Source: Umbilicaria muhlenbergii (Eukaryota; Ascomycota; Lecanoromycetes; Umbilicariales; Umbilicariaceae). From it: a DNA stretch of 64,000 nt. Within the stretch, counting starts at the first letter, position 1; each line of letters opens with the position of its first letter. This document shows positions 1 through 10,766 of the stretch, in pieces. Location of the stretch: the NCBI GenBank assembly GCA_000611775.1, contig KK106981.1:880162-944161 (forward strand), in the 5' to 3' direction. Below the pieces are notes generated by a model, which ran no database searches, was not told the DNA's origin, and saw only the letters and a program-made list of their open reading frames with translations. The position numbers and the translations under genes are program-made.

Positions 1-357
1 GGGGGGTTAGTTGCGTGACAGAGGCAGAGGAGGGTGGAGGGGTGTAGGGGATGGTGGATGGAGTAGGAGAAAGAAGAGGAGGAGTAGGAGGCACCCAATG
101 AAGGCGGGGAAGCTGGAGAACTGGACGTGGGAGACGTACTTCTTTCGTAACAGTTTCCAAGTTCGGGCTCTTCATGCTGCTGGTTTTGGGGTTGGCGCTG
201 TGGCGGAGGGAGGATTTGGCGCGCATGGAGGTGAGGTGGGTGAGGACTTCGTAGTTGGTCAGGGTCGCGGATTGGGTGGCTAGGATCTGGAGGGGGGGTT
301 TATTAGTTTTCGAAGGGATTGGATTGAGGATAGGGGTATGGGGAGAGTGACCTTCAT
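1..357 (-). CDS. RPC9: RNA polymerase III subunit RPC9-like, 5' end only (partial)
   Basis: The gene starts at 357 on the minus strand and runs off the left edge. Exon 1 is only two codons (357-352, Met-Lys). A 65-bp intron (351-287) begins GTCACT and ends CTCCAG. Exon 2 (286-140) then reads ILATQSATLTNYEVLTHLTS and continues to NLETVTKE, where a GTACGT donor lies at 139. This opening (MK + I-x-A-Q-S-A-x-L-T-N-Y-E-V) is typical of fungal RPC9/CGRP-RCP, which pairs with RPC25 in the stalk of Pol III and helps initiate tRNA and 5S transcription. The structure after position 139 cannot be settled from the window: the following pyrimidine-rich DNA may be intron. The first donor is not canonical, so the start is moderately sure. 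The subunit call rests on the N-terminal motif alone. Confidence 0.6.
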
Positions 358-689
358 GGTTTTGGTGGGGGGTTTGGTATGTGGGGGTGGAATGGTGATG
401 TGCGGGCAAAAGTCGAGGATGCGGTCCGCGAAGAGTTTATGTAACATTATATTTGGGAACCACGATGGAGACTCAATGTTACTTTCACTGCACATAGAAT
501 GATACACTGTATAGTTGTGGACAATCATATTTGCATTCATCAGCAACTAAGGTATGTGACACATCTATCCAAGCTCCCTAGCTCCATCATACGCCGTGCC
601 GGACATAGAGCCAACCCCCTACCCAGATATCTTTTGACAAATATACTACAGAGACGAAAACAGAAATGGCCGGCCAATTCGAAGAACAA

Positions 690-2975
690 CTACTCTTTAC
701 TCTTCTTCTTTTTCTTCTTCTCCGACTTCTCCACCGCTTCGCCTCCGGCCTCTTCTCTCTTCCGCTTCTTCCCACTCGCAGCGTCTACTTCGTGGGTAGC
801 CTTCTCGTTCTCTTTCCTCGCCTTCTTGATCTCCTTCTTACTAATAGCTTCGGGCGTACCATTGGCGTTGAACTTGATCTCTCCTCTCTCAAGCTTTCGC
901 TTGTACCGAGCCATTGTCAAGCCAGCCTTCTTTGCCATGTCTCCGTACATTTGATTATCCCTCTCCTCCCGTTTCTCAAGCTGCTCTTCTCTCTCTTGCC
1001 GTCTCTCTTTTCGATCAAGCCTCCGAGCTAGCTTCGCCTTCTTGAGTGCCTTCTTCTGGCTTCTCTCTTCCGACAGCTTCAGTTTCCGTGCATGTCTCTC
1101 CTTCTTCCGGGCTTTCTTAGCATCTTTGGTATTACCGAGGATTGACGATTGCCAATTGGTCTCTTGTTGCGTAGGTGAAGGTGGTGAGTCTGGTGTATCT
1201 GCTGAAACGGTAGATATGGTCACTGATTTGTCATCATCGTGAGTACCATTGGTCTCAGTACCGTTCGCTGCTGGCTCAGATTTGGCTGTGGAAGTCTCTG
1301 CAGCAGCTGGCTCATCCTCCATTTCCTCATCTTCGTCTTCATCTTCGTCTTCATCTTCGTCCTCGTGTTCACTGCCCTCGTCCTCGTCATCGGAACTCTT
1401 CCCATTCGCCACGGCTTTATCTTCGACAACTTCGATCATCGGAGTATCTTTCTTAGCCTTCTTGGCAACGGGTGCCGCGGCGGCAGGCTCATCACCCGCG
1501 AGGCCATCGGCATCTGGATTGTACTTCCGCGCCTCCTTCACTTCCCATTTTCCTGGAGCCACTGGAGTTCCATTAGGAGCAATGGCAACGCCTCGTCGTA
1601 TTGGCTTCCCCTCCAACCCAGCAAGTCTTCGCTCGATCTTGAGGCGACAATTAACACCCAGAGCCGACTTCTCCTCTTCCGTAGCCATGTCGCCCTTCCC
1701 CTCGCCCTCAGCGCTCCAATCTGCTAGCGCATCCACACGCAGACCGATGGCAGCCTTTGTTGCAAGCATGCGGGCTATCTTTCCCTTGTTCTTACCCGTA
1801 GCTTGCCCTATCAATGATGCATGGTAGATCAACCCGTATTTTGGTGTGTCGTGCTTGGTCTTGAGTGCTCGGAACAGTGCTTTCTCAGCACCGAGGATCT
1901 GTATCGTACTGGCAGGGCTCTTTGCTAGATTCATCAAACTTCCGGCGTGTGCTATGAGTCGCGCTCCTACCAGGTCACCAACTAGAGTGGTCAGATTGGG
2001 TGCGATTGCAGTCATACGAGCAGACAGATAACTCGACAGCTGTTGACGGTATTCTGTGAAGCCGACAACTTGCTCCGCAAGTGCTTGAATATTCTCCAAG
2101 TCCTCGTTGGTGATCTCGGTACCCATTGAAACCTCTGCGGCGGCTTTCACGGCCGTTTCAATCTCCTCGGGAAGCACCTCGGCTAGGTCTGCATTGGTAG
2201 CGTTTGTCCTCATACCCATATTGAGAATGACTCGTGCGTATGCCAAGTTATCGTTGACGATTCTGCCCATCTCCGGAAAGTGCCAGCCGTACCACTCCTT
2301 GACCCGCATAGCGTACGTGTTCAGCTCCTTATCCAAATCATCCAGCAATGCAATTGCCTGGACAATCATGGTGTCGACCTTGTCGGGGGAGAACTTCAAC
2401 TTGTGTCTTGAGAGAGAGTGCGAGAGACCCAATGACATGGTGGAGATATCCTGGGGCATAAGACCAGGGATCAGAGAGGGTAGGTGCTCTCGAATGGCTC
2501 GGTACAGGTCGGCAGTGGTAGAGTCGGAGATAGGTGTAAGAGTGAGGCCCGGAAGCTTGTTGATCGCATTACCTGTTGATCCCGCGAGTCAGTAAAAGAT
2601 CTCGACCCTCGAATCATCCTTGATCTTGCCATACCAAGCTTAGGATCGGCGACCGCCAATGAGACTTTCTTCTCATCTTTTATCGAATCTAGTAATGCTG
2701 CCAATTTCGGCGTGACTTTTCCTTCTACTAGGGCAGACACTTCTTCCAAAGCCTTTGTAGAAGTCAGAACTCTCCAGGTCAAAGTATCGGAGAGATGCCC
2801 ATACCGTAGCAGCGCTGTCGAATTTTTGGAACTCTTTGAGCTTCAAAAGGCTACAGATACCCTCCGCAGTTTCCGTCTCTGAAGCTAGGTCCTCATGGCT
2901 GAGGAGTTTTTTGTCCTTTGCTTTAAGAAGTGCGTAACCCGAACTAGTCTCTTGCAGCACAAATAGTGGTGCCAT
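690..2975 (-). CDS. NOP58: NOP58, box C/D snoRNP core protein
   Basis: Three exons (2975-2805, 2752-2635, 2572-690) encode 723 residues. Both introns are short (GTATGG...AAAG, 51 bp; GTATGG...ACAG, 62 bp), and joining them keeps a single frame. The N-terminal domain begins [20 protein letters not shown]. The central NOP/coiled-coil region (about residues 160-400) includes [20 protein letters not shown] and [10 protein letters not shown], hallmark NOP-domain segments that bind the snoRNA-15.5K complex. NOP58 works with NOP56, fibrillarin and SNU13 in nucleolar 2'-O-methylation of rRNA. The C-terminus is unusually long: an acidic run of repeated Glu-Asp is followed by a Lys/Arg/Glu-rich coiled tail ending in KKKKKKSKE. 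From memory the family is usually 500-600 residues, so this tail is extended. The ATG at 2975 is supported by the conserved N-terminus. Confidence 0.93.
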
Positions 2976-3935
2976 TGTGGCAGGAACGGTAGAGTCCTAG
3001 GGGCAAGTTGTGTGATTGCTTGAGGAAGTCGCGATTACTCTTACTCGGCCCTAGTGATGGAAATTTTGTGGTTGGAGAATTTCCGCTCGCTTAGGCGGGG
3101 CTGCTAGCGCCAATTTGACGGAAGGCTCTTGGCGGACTGCGGAGACGACATAAAGGTTTGAACACCTCTACAGAATGTCGTAGAGGAGCGGAGTTTGAAG
3201 CGTTGAAGCGTTGAAGTGCTTGGCACTTGAACCTTTGAAGAGCTTGGGATTGGAATTCTTCCCAACGAACAGTATTGGCCGTTCCACATTGCACTAAAGT
3301 CGAGGCAACGGAGGCGTCTTGGGATACTTGGTAGTGCTCACTTATCAACTTTTGGCTTCGTTCTTATCATCTTCCGGCTCACTACACTGCTGTCTTTTTC
3401 ATTTACTTCCCATCAAGTGTTAGCTAACCCTAAACAAGCAGCTTTGTTGCTGTTCTGAACCCCTTTATAGCTATGTGATGAGACTTCTGCTCTGCTTTAC
3501 ACCTACGTGGCCTAGCTTAAACAGCTTTGGCCTCCCCATATGATGGTAGAAATGCAATCTAAGGTAAGTGTCGAAGTGTGGTTGGTGAGGGTCAGATATG
3601 CACGAATATTTGTTTTTGGTGTCTTGAGAAATACGCATAGAAACGGTCACACAGTCGTTTAGCGTCTTGATACTAGAAAATCGTGAGAATCACCGCCGTG
3701 AAAGATGAACATGCCGAGGAGCAAAGTTGTAGATAGTAAAAAGACAATGACCTTACTCCGATCATCCAACAATAATGGGTTGTTCCCCCCACGAGAGGCA
3801 GCGCAGCTCGTAGAACAGCGTCCGGTTTTGCCATTTCCGTCTTAGCGTGCGCAGCATCATCCACCGACAGCAGCCCTTGGACGAAGGTGATCATCACCGC
3901 CCTCTTACTGTCAACATTATACATAGTACGCCACG
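2976..3935. other. Intergenic stretch between divergent NOP58 and VMA6
   Basis: I see no supported gene in these 960 bases. Short open frames on both strands lack family resemblance. A small direct repeat of GCGTTGAA-like units lies near 3197-3240. Because NOP58 and VMA6 diverge here, it should hold both promoters, but no specific site stands out. Confidence 0.5.
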
Positions 3936-5200
3936 ATGGAGGGGCTCTTCTTCAACGTGAACGGCGGGTAAGTCTTGTTGTGCGTGATCGCATCACACCA
4001 TAGTGTACTGACTGTCGCAGCTACATTGAAGGCATAGTTCGAGGTTATCGCAACAGCCTTCTGACTGGCCAGAACTACGGCAACCTCACCCAGTGCGAGA
4101 CTATCGATGGTAACACGTCCTATCATCATTCATGGGAGGAGGTCTCTAATACATCGGTAGATGTCAAGCTACAGCTATCGCCAGCCTATGGCGACTTCCT
4201 CGCATCTCTACCACCCAATCCTTCAACGTCCTCCCTCGCAAATAAGACCACTGATAAGCTGGTCGCCGAATTCAGATATCTGCAAGCGCAGGCGACGGGG
4301 TCGGGAGCGAAGTTCATGGAATATCTGACATACGGCTACATGATCGATAACGTTGCTCTCCTTATCACCGGCACACTGCATGAGCGAGATACCCGGGAGC
4401 TTCTCGAGAGGTGCCATCCTCTGGGTTGGTTCGAGACAATGCCAGTACTCTGCGTCGCCACCAATATAGAAGAATTATACAACTCCGTCCTTATCGAAAC
4501 ACCACTTGTCCCCTACTTCAAGGGCTCGTTAAGCCATCAGGATCTCGACGAGCTGAACATTGAGATTATCCGCAATACGCTCTACAAGAACTACCTTGAA
4601 GACTTCTATCGCTTTGTCAATGAACACCCAGATTTCAGAAACACCCCGACATCGGAAATCATGTCAGAAGTACTCGAGTTCGAGGCCGACCGAAGAGCCA
4701 TCAACATTACGATGAATTCATTTGGTACGGAATTATCAAAGGAAGAGAGACAAAAGCTATATCCGAACTTCGGGAAGTTGTATCCGGAGGGTACATTGAT
4801 GCTATCGAGAGCAGAAGATATCGAAGGTGTCGGACTTGCAGTCAGTGGCGTCAACGACTACAAGACATTTTTCGATAATAGCGGCATGGGTCAAGGCGTT
4901 TCGGGTGCTGGAAACATGAGCGGTGGCAGTGGAGGGGATGGGAAAAGTCTGGAGGACATGTTCTACCAAAAGGAAATGGAGATCTCGAAGAATGCGTTTA
5001 CGAGGCAGTTCACCCATGCTGTCATCTACGCATGGGTGAAGTTGAGGGAACAGGTATGTGGAAGGATTTCCTAAGGTCGAGTCTTATTGGGTACAACGCC
5101 GCTAATATGCGTATAGGAGATCCGTAATATCACCTGGATAGCTGAGTGCATTGCGCAAAACCAGAAAGAGAGGATTGGGAACTACATAAGTGTATTCTAA
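3936..5200 (+). CDS. VMA6: V-type proton ATPase subunit d (Vma6)
   Basis: Four exons (3936-3967, 4021-4109, 4161-5053, 5117-5200) give 365 residues, the normal size. All introns are short GT-AG (GTAAGT, GTAACA, GTATGT donors). The protein opens MEGLFFNVNGGYIEGIVRGY, the highly conserved start of subunit d, and carries the family segments YMIDNVALLITGTLHERD, CHPLGWFETM and FYRFVNEH, ending in QKERIGNYISVF. Subunit d sits on top of the membrane c-ring and couples the V1 stalk to V0, so it is needed to acidify vacuoles and endosomes. One oddity is a Gly/Ser-rich insert around residues 259-275 (GMGQGVSGAGNMSGGSGGDG), probably a surface loop. The call is secure. Confidence 0.96.
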
Positions 5201-5779
5201 GACTGTGGTGTCTCTTTACTTTCTGGCTGTACAAATGACTCGATTGCTGTTGGCCTGGTGTTGGGGAGATTGTTGGTTTGCATGGCCTTAGATTTACGGC
5301 GTCTGGTTTTCGACCTAATGAAGAATGGTTTGATGTGGCTGTGGAGCTCCTCCATGGATTCGTGCCTTCCAGTCTCTCCGTTCGGCCCAATGAAGTATGG
5401 TCTGGTATGGCCGGGGCTCCCGGGAGGCTCTTTCACCAAGGCAGGCGTCGGGTCAAAATAAAATAAGTGGCAGATCCAAGTAAAGGCATCCGGGCGGCCG
5501 CCAGCATCAATTCTTTCGAGTGTGGACCTCCCCCCCCCAAAGGGTCTCATTTTCGTTTACAGCACATAGTGAATAAATTATGAAATTGACCAACACCAAA
5601 CGGCTTTGAGTTTTGACCAATATCAGTACTGAGCTTTTCTTTTTGACCTCTCAACTTTGGGTGCCCACCTAAAGATCTCACTACATCTCTCTCCCTCTCT
5701 CTCTCTCTTCGCGCTTGCTTGTTCGCGACAGGTGCACTTGACACCTCATAAGTACGCGCGTTCCAGCTACCTGGGTAGG
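5201..5779. other. Intergenic region with CT-rich leader
   Basis: No gene is supported. A CT-rich tract (about 5683-5710, mostly repeated CTCTCTCC) precedes the ATG at 5780. Such tracts are common upstream of fungal start codons and probably belong to the promoter or 5' leader of the next gene. Confidence 0.45.
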
Positions 5780-6952
5780 ATGGACGTTGTTATGGAGGCA
5801 ACAGACAGCAAGTCCTCCCGAAGAGAAACGAGAGGTTTATACGAGGCTCAGGCGCTGACAACTAGCAAAGATGCCTCGACATCTCAGCTAGCTCAGCTTG
5901 TTCAAAAGATCACGATCTCCAGCCCCATCGCTCCTTCCAACACCATTCCCGATGTCTTGACTTCTCAGTCAGCTCAGCTCGTTCAAAGGAAAACGATGTC
6001 AACCACCCTCCCTCTTATTAATGCTCCCTACGTTCAAGCAAACGCGACTCCAGCCCCCCTCCCCTCTTTCGACAGCCTCCCCTACGCCTGGGGATCTCCA
6101 CCAGCTCAGCTCGCCCACGACAGCTCAACCTCCCTCCCCTCTTTCGACAGCCTCCCCTACGCCTGGGGATCTCCACCAGCTCAGCTCACCCACGACGGCT
6201 CAACCCCCACCATCCGCCCTGCACCCCCCAACGCGGCTCCACAAAACCGCAGCCTCTCCAAACGCCCACTCCGCCGCCAAAGAAGCCGCCGCCGTCACCG
6301 CGACCCTGACCCCACCATCGCAAGTGTCCAGGACGACCTCGACAAATGGCAGCGCTACTTGAACAAGCTGAAAGACCACATCAACCGCCACAAAAAGGCG
6401 GACCCGAACCTCCCGCTCGACTTCAAGCACAAAGAGCTGACGTTGGCCGAAGCGGAAGTCGAGAGCAACCAGCTCAAACTCCAGGCCCTTAGACTCGGCT
6501 ACAAATTCGCTCCTGACGGCCACGAGGAATTCGAGGAGGAAGCGCCGGTATCGTCAAAGAAACTGGATAAAGCCTCGTATATCAAGAAACTGCGGGAGCA
6601 AGCCGATGGGTGGGAGGGTTGGCGCACAGGGCGGATACGGATGCTGCATAATGGAGGCCACGGCCGCAGCGCTAGTTATATGCGTCGGATCAATGTTACT
6701 CGCCTCCAGTATAGGATGGATCAGGCTGCGTTCAAGGCTAGTAAACTTCGGGCAAAGATTGCGAAGCTTGAGGCTCAGGTGGATGGCGGGGAGGTGGGCG
6801 ATGTTGAGATGGGGGAGATGGGGGAGAGTAGCAATTCGAAGATCGGCGAGGGTGGGGATTCGAAGATGGGTGAGGAAGGGACGACGAACACGGGAGAGGT
6901 GGAGGGGGAGATGGAGAAGCTGACGGCTGGGGTTGCAGAACTCTGCAATTGA
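5780..6952 (+). CDS. Unrecognised protein with a tandem 25-residue duplication and coiled-coil segments
   Basis: A single open frame of 390 residues from the ATG at 5780; the frame stays open upstream to 5657, but the DNA there is a CT-rich leader, so the later start is preferred. I do not recognise a domain. Residues about 94-143 contain two almost identical copies of a 25-residue unit (core SFDSLPYAWGSPPAQL), encoded by a 75-bp direct repeat at 6061-6210. The middle is Arg-rich (RRQRSRRRHRDPDP). The second half is charged and helix-prone (DDLDKWQRYLNKLKDHINRH; later YRMDQAAFKASKLRAKIAKL), suggesting coiled coils. The C-terminus is Gly/Glu/Met-rich low complexity. It is probably lineage-specific, and expression is unproven. 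Confidence 0.55.
   Translation: MDVVMEATDSKSSRRETRGLYEAQALTTSKDASTSQLAQLVQKITISSPIAPSNTIPDVLTSQSAQLVQRKTMSTTLPLINAPYVQANATPAPLPSFDSLPYAWGSPPAQLAHDSSTSLPSFDSLPYAWGSPPAQLTHDGSTPTIRPAPPNAAPQNRSLSKRPLRRQRSRRRHRDPDPTIASVQDDLDKWQRYLNKLKDHINRHKKADPNLPLDFKHKELTLAEAEVESNQLKLQALRLGYKFAPDGHEEFEEEAPVSSKKLDKASYIKKLREQADGWEGWRTGRIRMLHNGGHGRSASYMRRINVTRLQYRMDQAAFKASKLRAKIAKLEAQVDGGEVGDVEMGEMGESSNSKIGEGGDSKMGEEGTTNTGEVEGEMEKLTAGVAELCN
6061..6210 (+). repeat. 75-bp tandem duplication inside the coding region
   Basis: Two near-identical copies start at 6061 and 6136. The period is 75 bp, a multiple of three, so reading frame is kept and 25 residues are duplicated in the protein. The few differences between copies suggest a recent event. 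Confidence 0.85.
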
Positions 6953-8794
6953 GGGGAAATGTAAGGTCGTAGGAAAGGGGAGCAGGAAGGGGCATCGCTA
7001 GATTGTTATTGGTCGTTGTGTTTCTGTGATACATCTATTCCACCGCGAGACAGTAGGAATTAATAGAGCTAATACCTTGCTAATAATCATCCCACCCCCG
7101 TATCAATCAAGTTTGGGGACTCGCGATGTACTTCGTATCTTTCTGCGAGGGTTAGAACAACGCCCGATGGCAAGGTAGCTTAGGTCAAAATAACCTCCCA
7201 CTCTGGAAACTTTGGACTCCACCCTGCGTGCACGTACAACTACGTTATCAATACGCAAAGCCCAACGCCCTCTAATACTCCGGTACATCCGCACGAACCC
7301 CCAGGCAGCCATGTCAACAGGGGCGGTGGTTCTTCGTTGGAGACCCGCTCACCCCCACTCCACCATAAACATCCATACCTGGCAAACCTAGATCTATAGA
7401 CTATAGGCTCGAAAACGAGCATTGCCTACTCCTTTCAATACGCCACTTCTAGCAAACCAACTCCGTGTCCCATGGTTTATAAGCTGCATCAGGTGGGTAA
7501 TAACGCCCTCATCACCCCGCTCACCACGCCCACCCCCCAACTTCCCGGGGGGTGAAGAAAGCGGAAGGGGGGGCGGAAGGGAGGGGAAAGGGAAAATGAA
7601 AGGGGAAAGGGGAAGGGGAACGGGAACGGGGAAAGGGAAAGGGGATAGGGACGGGAAAAGGGAAGGGGAAAAGGAAGGGGAAAAGGAAGGGAAGAGAGGA
7701 GAGAGGGAAGGGAGAACCAGAAAGAGAAGAGAAGGAAGGATGAACAAGGAAGAGGAGAGACGACATCGGATGACCTTAGTGCATATACAACAGGCCCAAA
7801 GGCGCTAGACAGTGGGGACGAAACGGCGAAGGCGGAGTAGAGGTAGCAGAAAGTATAGAAGGTGATAGAGATGAGGATGCTGCCTTGGAGGGGCGAAGAT
7901 TAAGTCGAGACAGCGGGTATATTGAAGGTCGAATTCGCGGGAACGAGCGCCTCTTGCTCTATGGCCTTTTCTTTTTCGGACGTCGGTTTGGATGTTTCCA
8001 TGCACCAGGGTATGTATGGGAACCTGCAGGCTCCAAACCGGAAAATAAACACCCCATTGTTACCTACAAGAGGAACCTCCTACCCTATTTAACGCCACAC
8101 CACCCTCAATCCTTGTTCCGTGAATTATTCAGGAACGATTGCGTTCTGAAATCCTCTATACCATCGGATATCCAGACGTGGCAGTCCGTAATTCATTTGT
8201 TGCTGGGGAGTGCCTTTACTGGGAGTGCGCACTTGCTTTGACCCGACGACGCCTGGCATGTAGCTTCTACAGGCACTCGATATTTCTACACGTTCCGTAC
8301 GAATTACGCAGCCGCACTTCCAGCCGGTCAAGCAGCGAGCGACGTGCGGGTAAGCACCAGCTGTAGCGGCAAAACATTGGGCGGTCTAGAACGGAGAAAA
8401 ATCCGAGGGTTCCCCAGCGGCAAGTTGATGAACCACAACCCTCCTTCTGATTAGGTAAACCAAGGGGGGGGACACGAAAGAAAAAATCCCAACGATTTCT
8501 AACACAGCCAGCTGTGCAGCCGAAAAGTCGTTTGGCCGTCAAAAAGACATCGAGGGGTCTTCTCGTTGGTGGGAACGGGGCATGGTGGGAACAACTTGTC
8601 AGACAAAAATGCGGCATAAGACATCCTACTGGGTATTCTAAATTGGTATGCCAACAAAACAAGCCACTCGCGCCTTTTCCCAGCACTTGGTCAAGCGGCA
8701 CTTTTTTCGAGGACCAGACGACGAAAGAAAAAACAGACACTCTCTCGCTGGTCAAAGATTACGGTAGAAGAGTGGTGGTTGGAATGAAAATCAA
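6953..8794. other. Gene-less stretch of 1.8 kb
   Basis: No recognisable gene on either strand. It contains the long purine-rich tract described separately (7556-7745). The open frames here are either translations of that low-complexity tract or lack any family resemblance. Confidence 0.5.
7556..7745 (+). repeat. Polypurine (G/A-only) tract, irregular GGGAAA repeats
   Basis: About 190 bases on the plus strand are almost entirely G and A, in irregular units such as GGAAAGGG and GGGGAACGGGAACGGGG. Homopurine tracts like this can expand by slippage and can form triplex or other non-B structures. No coding role is supported. Confidence 0.8.
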
Positions 8795-10266
8795 TCAATC
8801 ATATTGGAACAACACACTAATACTCTCTCCATGATGGACTCTGCGAATGGCCTGCACATGCACATGGTCAGTCGATCCAAGCGCGTGAGAAGAGTTATGG
8901 ATGGATGGGATAGACCCACCTCAGCGAAGATGTTCCCGATTTCCAGAACCTCCAGCTTCGGACACCGCTTTTTGTGTTCGTCCTGCGGCACACTGTTCGT
9001 GACGACCACTTTATCCAGCGCGCTCGCGTTGATGCGCTCGATGGCGTCTCCGCTCAGTACACCGTGCGTGAGCAATGCGATGACCGTTGTGGCGCCCTCC
9101 TTCTTCAGGAGCTTTGCTGCTCGGGTGATGGTATTGGAGGTGTCTGCGAGGTCATCGACGAGGATGGCGGTGCGGTTGGCCACGTCCCCTACAAGCATCA
9201 TTGTTGCGTTTTGACGATCAGTGATTTTTGTAGGTCGGCGCTCCTACGTTCATATCAGCTGATGATTGTGGAGATGTTAAAAGGACCGTACCTTGTGAAT
9301 CAACGCGAAAGGCATTCCTAAGCCGTCCGCTATAGCCGTCGCTCGCTTCGCTCCGCCAGCATCTGGACTGACAATCACGGCTTGCTGGTAGTCTGGAATC
9401 TGGTACTGAATGTACTTCTTCAACAAAGGCCGTCCATAGAGATTGTCCACCGGGATATCAAAGAATCCTTGGTACTGCGGGTCATGCAAGTCCATCGTGA
9501 TGATGTGATCGGCGCCAGCGCAGGTCAGAAGGTCGGCGACAAGAGTGCCGGCCTGTGCTACCCATTGTTTATAGCCAGGCTGTGGCTGGAATGGAGGCAC
9601 TTTGGAGGAGTTGGAAGCCGGACTGGCGTTATCATCGTGATTCTGGTTGTTGGTCATGGAAGAGGTGGATGTGGTACGTGGACGGTCTGAAGAATTAGAT
9701 TTGCTAGAATCCATGGTGTCGCTACGTTTAGGAGCGTTCGCGTAACTGGAGAATCGACCATTCTGGGGGCTATTGGGCCCTGAGACCATGTCGTCGAGCT
9801 GAACCTTCGCAAGTCCCTTGTGAAGCCCGTCGACACCATTTGAAAGTCCAGCGCTCTGTGGTTGATTGGGATGCGGGGTCTGGGGTCTGCTCTCGAATGA
9901 GAAGTTTGACTGGGCTTGAGTATTCAAAGATTTCGATAGAGGAGCACCGGTCTTGTTGTAGGGTATGTCGCTTTGTCTGGAGTAGGGAAAGAGGGGAAGG
10001 ACCGCAGTCACCCGCTTCGCAGACGCGGTCTTGCAGGCGGATATTGTGATGAGCAATTCCATCAAGTTGTCGTTGACCTTGCCACAGCCAGTTTGTATGA
10101 TGTAGACATCCTTTTCCCGCACCGACTCTTTGATCTCGACCCGAGTCTCGCCGACAGAGAACTTGGAGAGGAGGATGTTCGCTGGGGGGATGCCCAAATG
10201 GTTGCAAATGGTCTCATTCAAGCGGGGATGGGAGCTGCCCCCAAGAACGACGATGTTTCGGACCAT
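8795..10266 (-). CDS. PRS5: Ribose-phosphate pyrophosphokinase, Prs5-like subunit
   Basis: Three exons (10266-9292, 9243-8920, 8851-8795) encode 451 residues; the introns are 48 and 68 bp, GT-AG. The enzyme makes PRPP from ribose 5-phosphate and ATP for purine, pyrimidine, His and Trp synthesis. Recognisable parts are VVLGGSSHPRL (start), NDNLMELLITI, LPLFPYSRQSDIPY, DLHDPQYQGFFDIPVDN (with the nucleotide-binding His), SPDAGGAKRATAIADGL, the PRPP-binding loop VDDLADTSNT, and a final EAIRRVHHGESISVLF. A Ser/Pro/Asn-rich insert of about 110 residues splits the protein after PYNKTGAPLSK. Yeast Prs1 and Prs5 carry non-homologous inserts; the sequence around this one (YSRQSDIPY, GYKxWVxQAGTL) resembles Prs5. 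Fungal PRPP synthetases act as hetero-oligomers, so partners are expected elsewhere in the genome. Confidence 0.9.
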
Positions 10267-10766
10267 GTTAAGATGGTCAAGAGAGTCGTAAGAGTCGTGA
10301 AAGGTGATAGAGCAAGACCTTACAGCTTGTTTCGTTAGATACGAGGTTGCGGCCTTTGTCGGGGGGCGGAGCGAGGGGTATGACGTCCGAGGACGGGTGC
10401 TAGTAGGGAGACGTTGTGTTGGATTGAGGACGGTTCAAATGGTCATAAGCTGTAGAAGGTATCTATACGACACAAGGAACATAAGTGTAAGCGTGTACGT
10501 GTCGAATTGGGCCGCATTGTTAATGTCAAACGGCCTGCTGCTGACGGTGGAAAAGTTTCGGCGAGGTCAGAACGACAATCGCCAAAATCGCGTCACAAAA
10601 GAAGCTCTAACCCGGATAGGCATGGCTTATCGATAGGGCTGCCAGAGTACAGATTCTGTGTTTGACTGCTACAGTACAGCCCGAACCAAAAGACGCCTGC
10701 CAGTGTTGGTATGATTGCAGTAGAAGTAGATCGACGTGTACAAGCCCAATGTGCCGAATTGACCGG
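10267..10766. other. Intergenic region upstream of the PRPP synthetase
   Basis: These 500 bases separate the PRPP synthetase start from the end of the HUB1-like gene. They hold the promoter of the former and the 3' UTR of the latter; no further gene or clear motif is seen. Confidence 0.4.

Noticed and set aside
7394-7766. Phe/Pro/Ser and Lys/Glu/Gly frames over the purine tract
   Set aside because: Pure translations of a low-complexity repeat.
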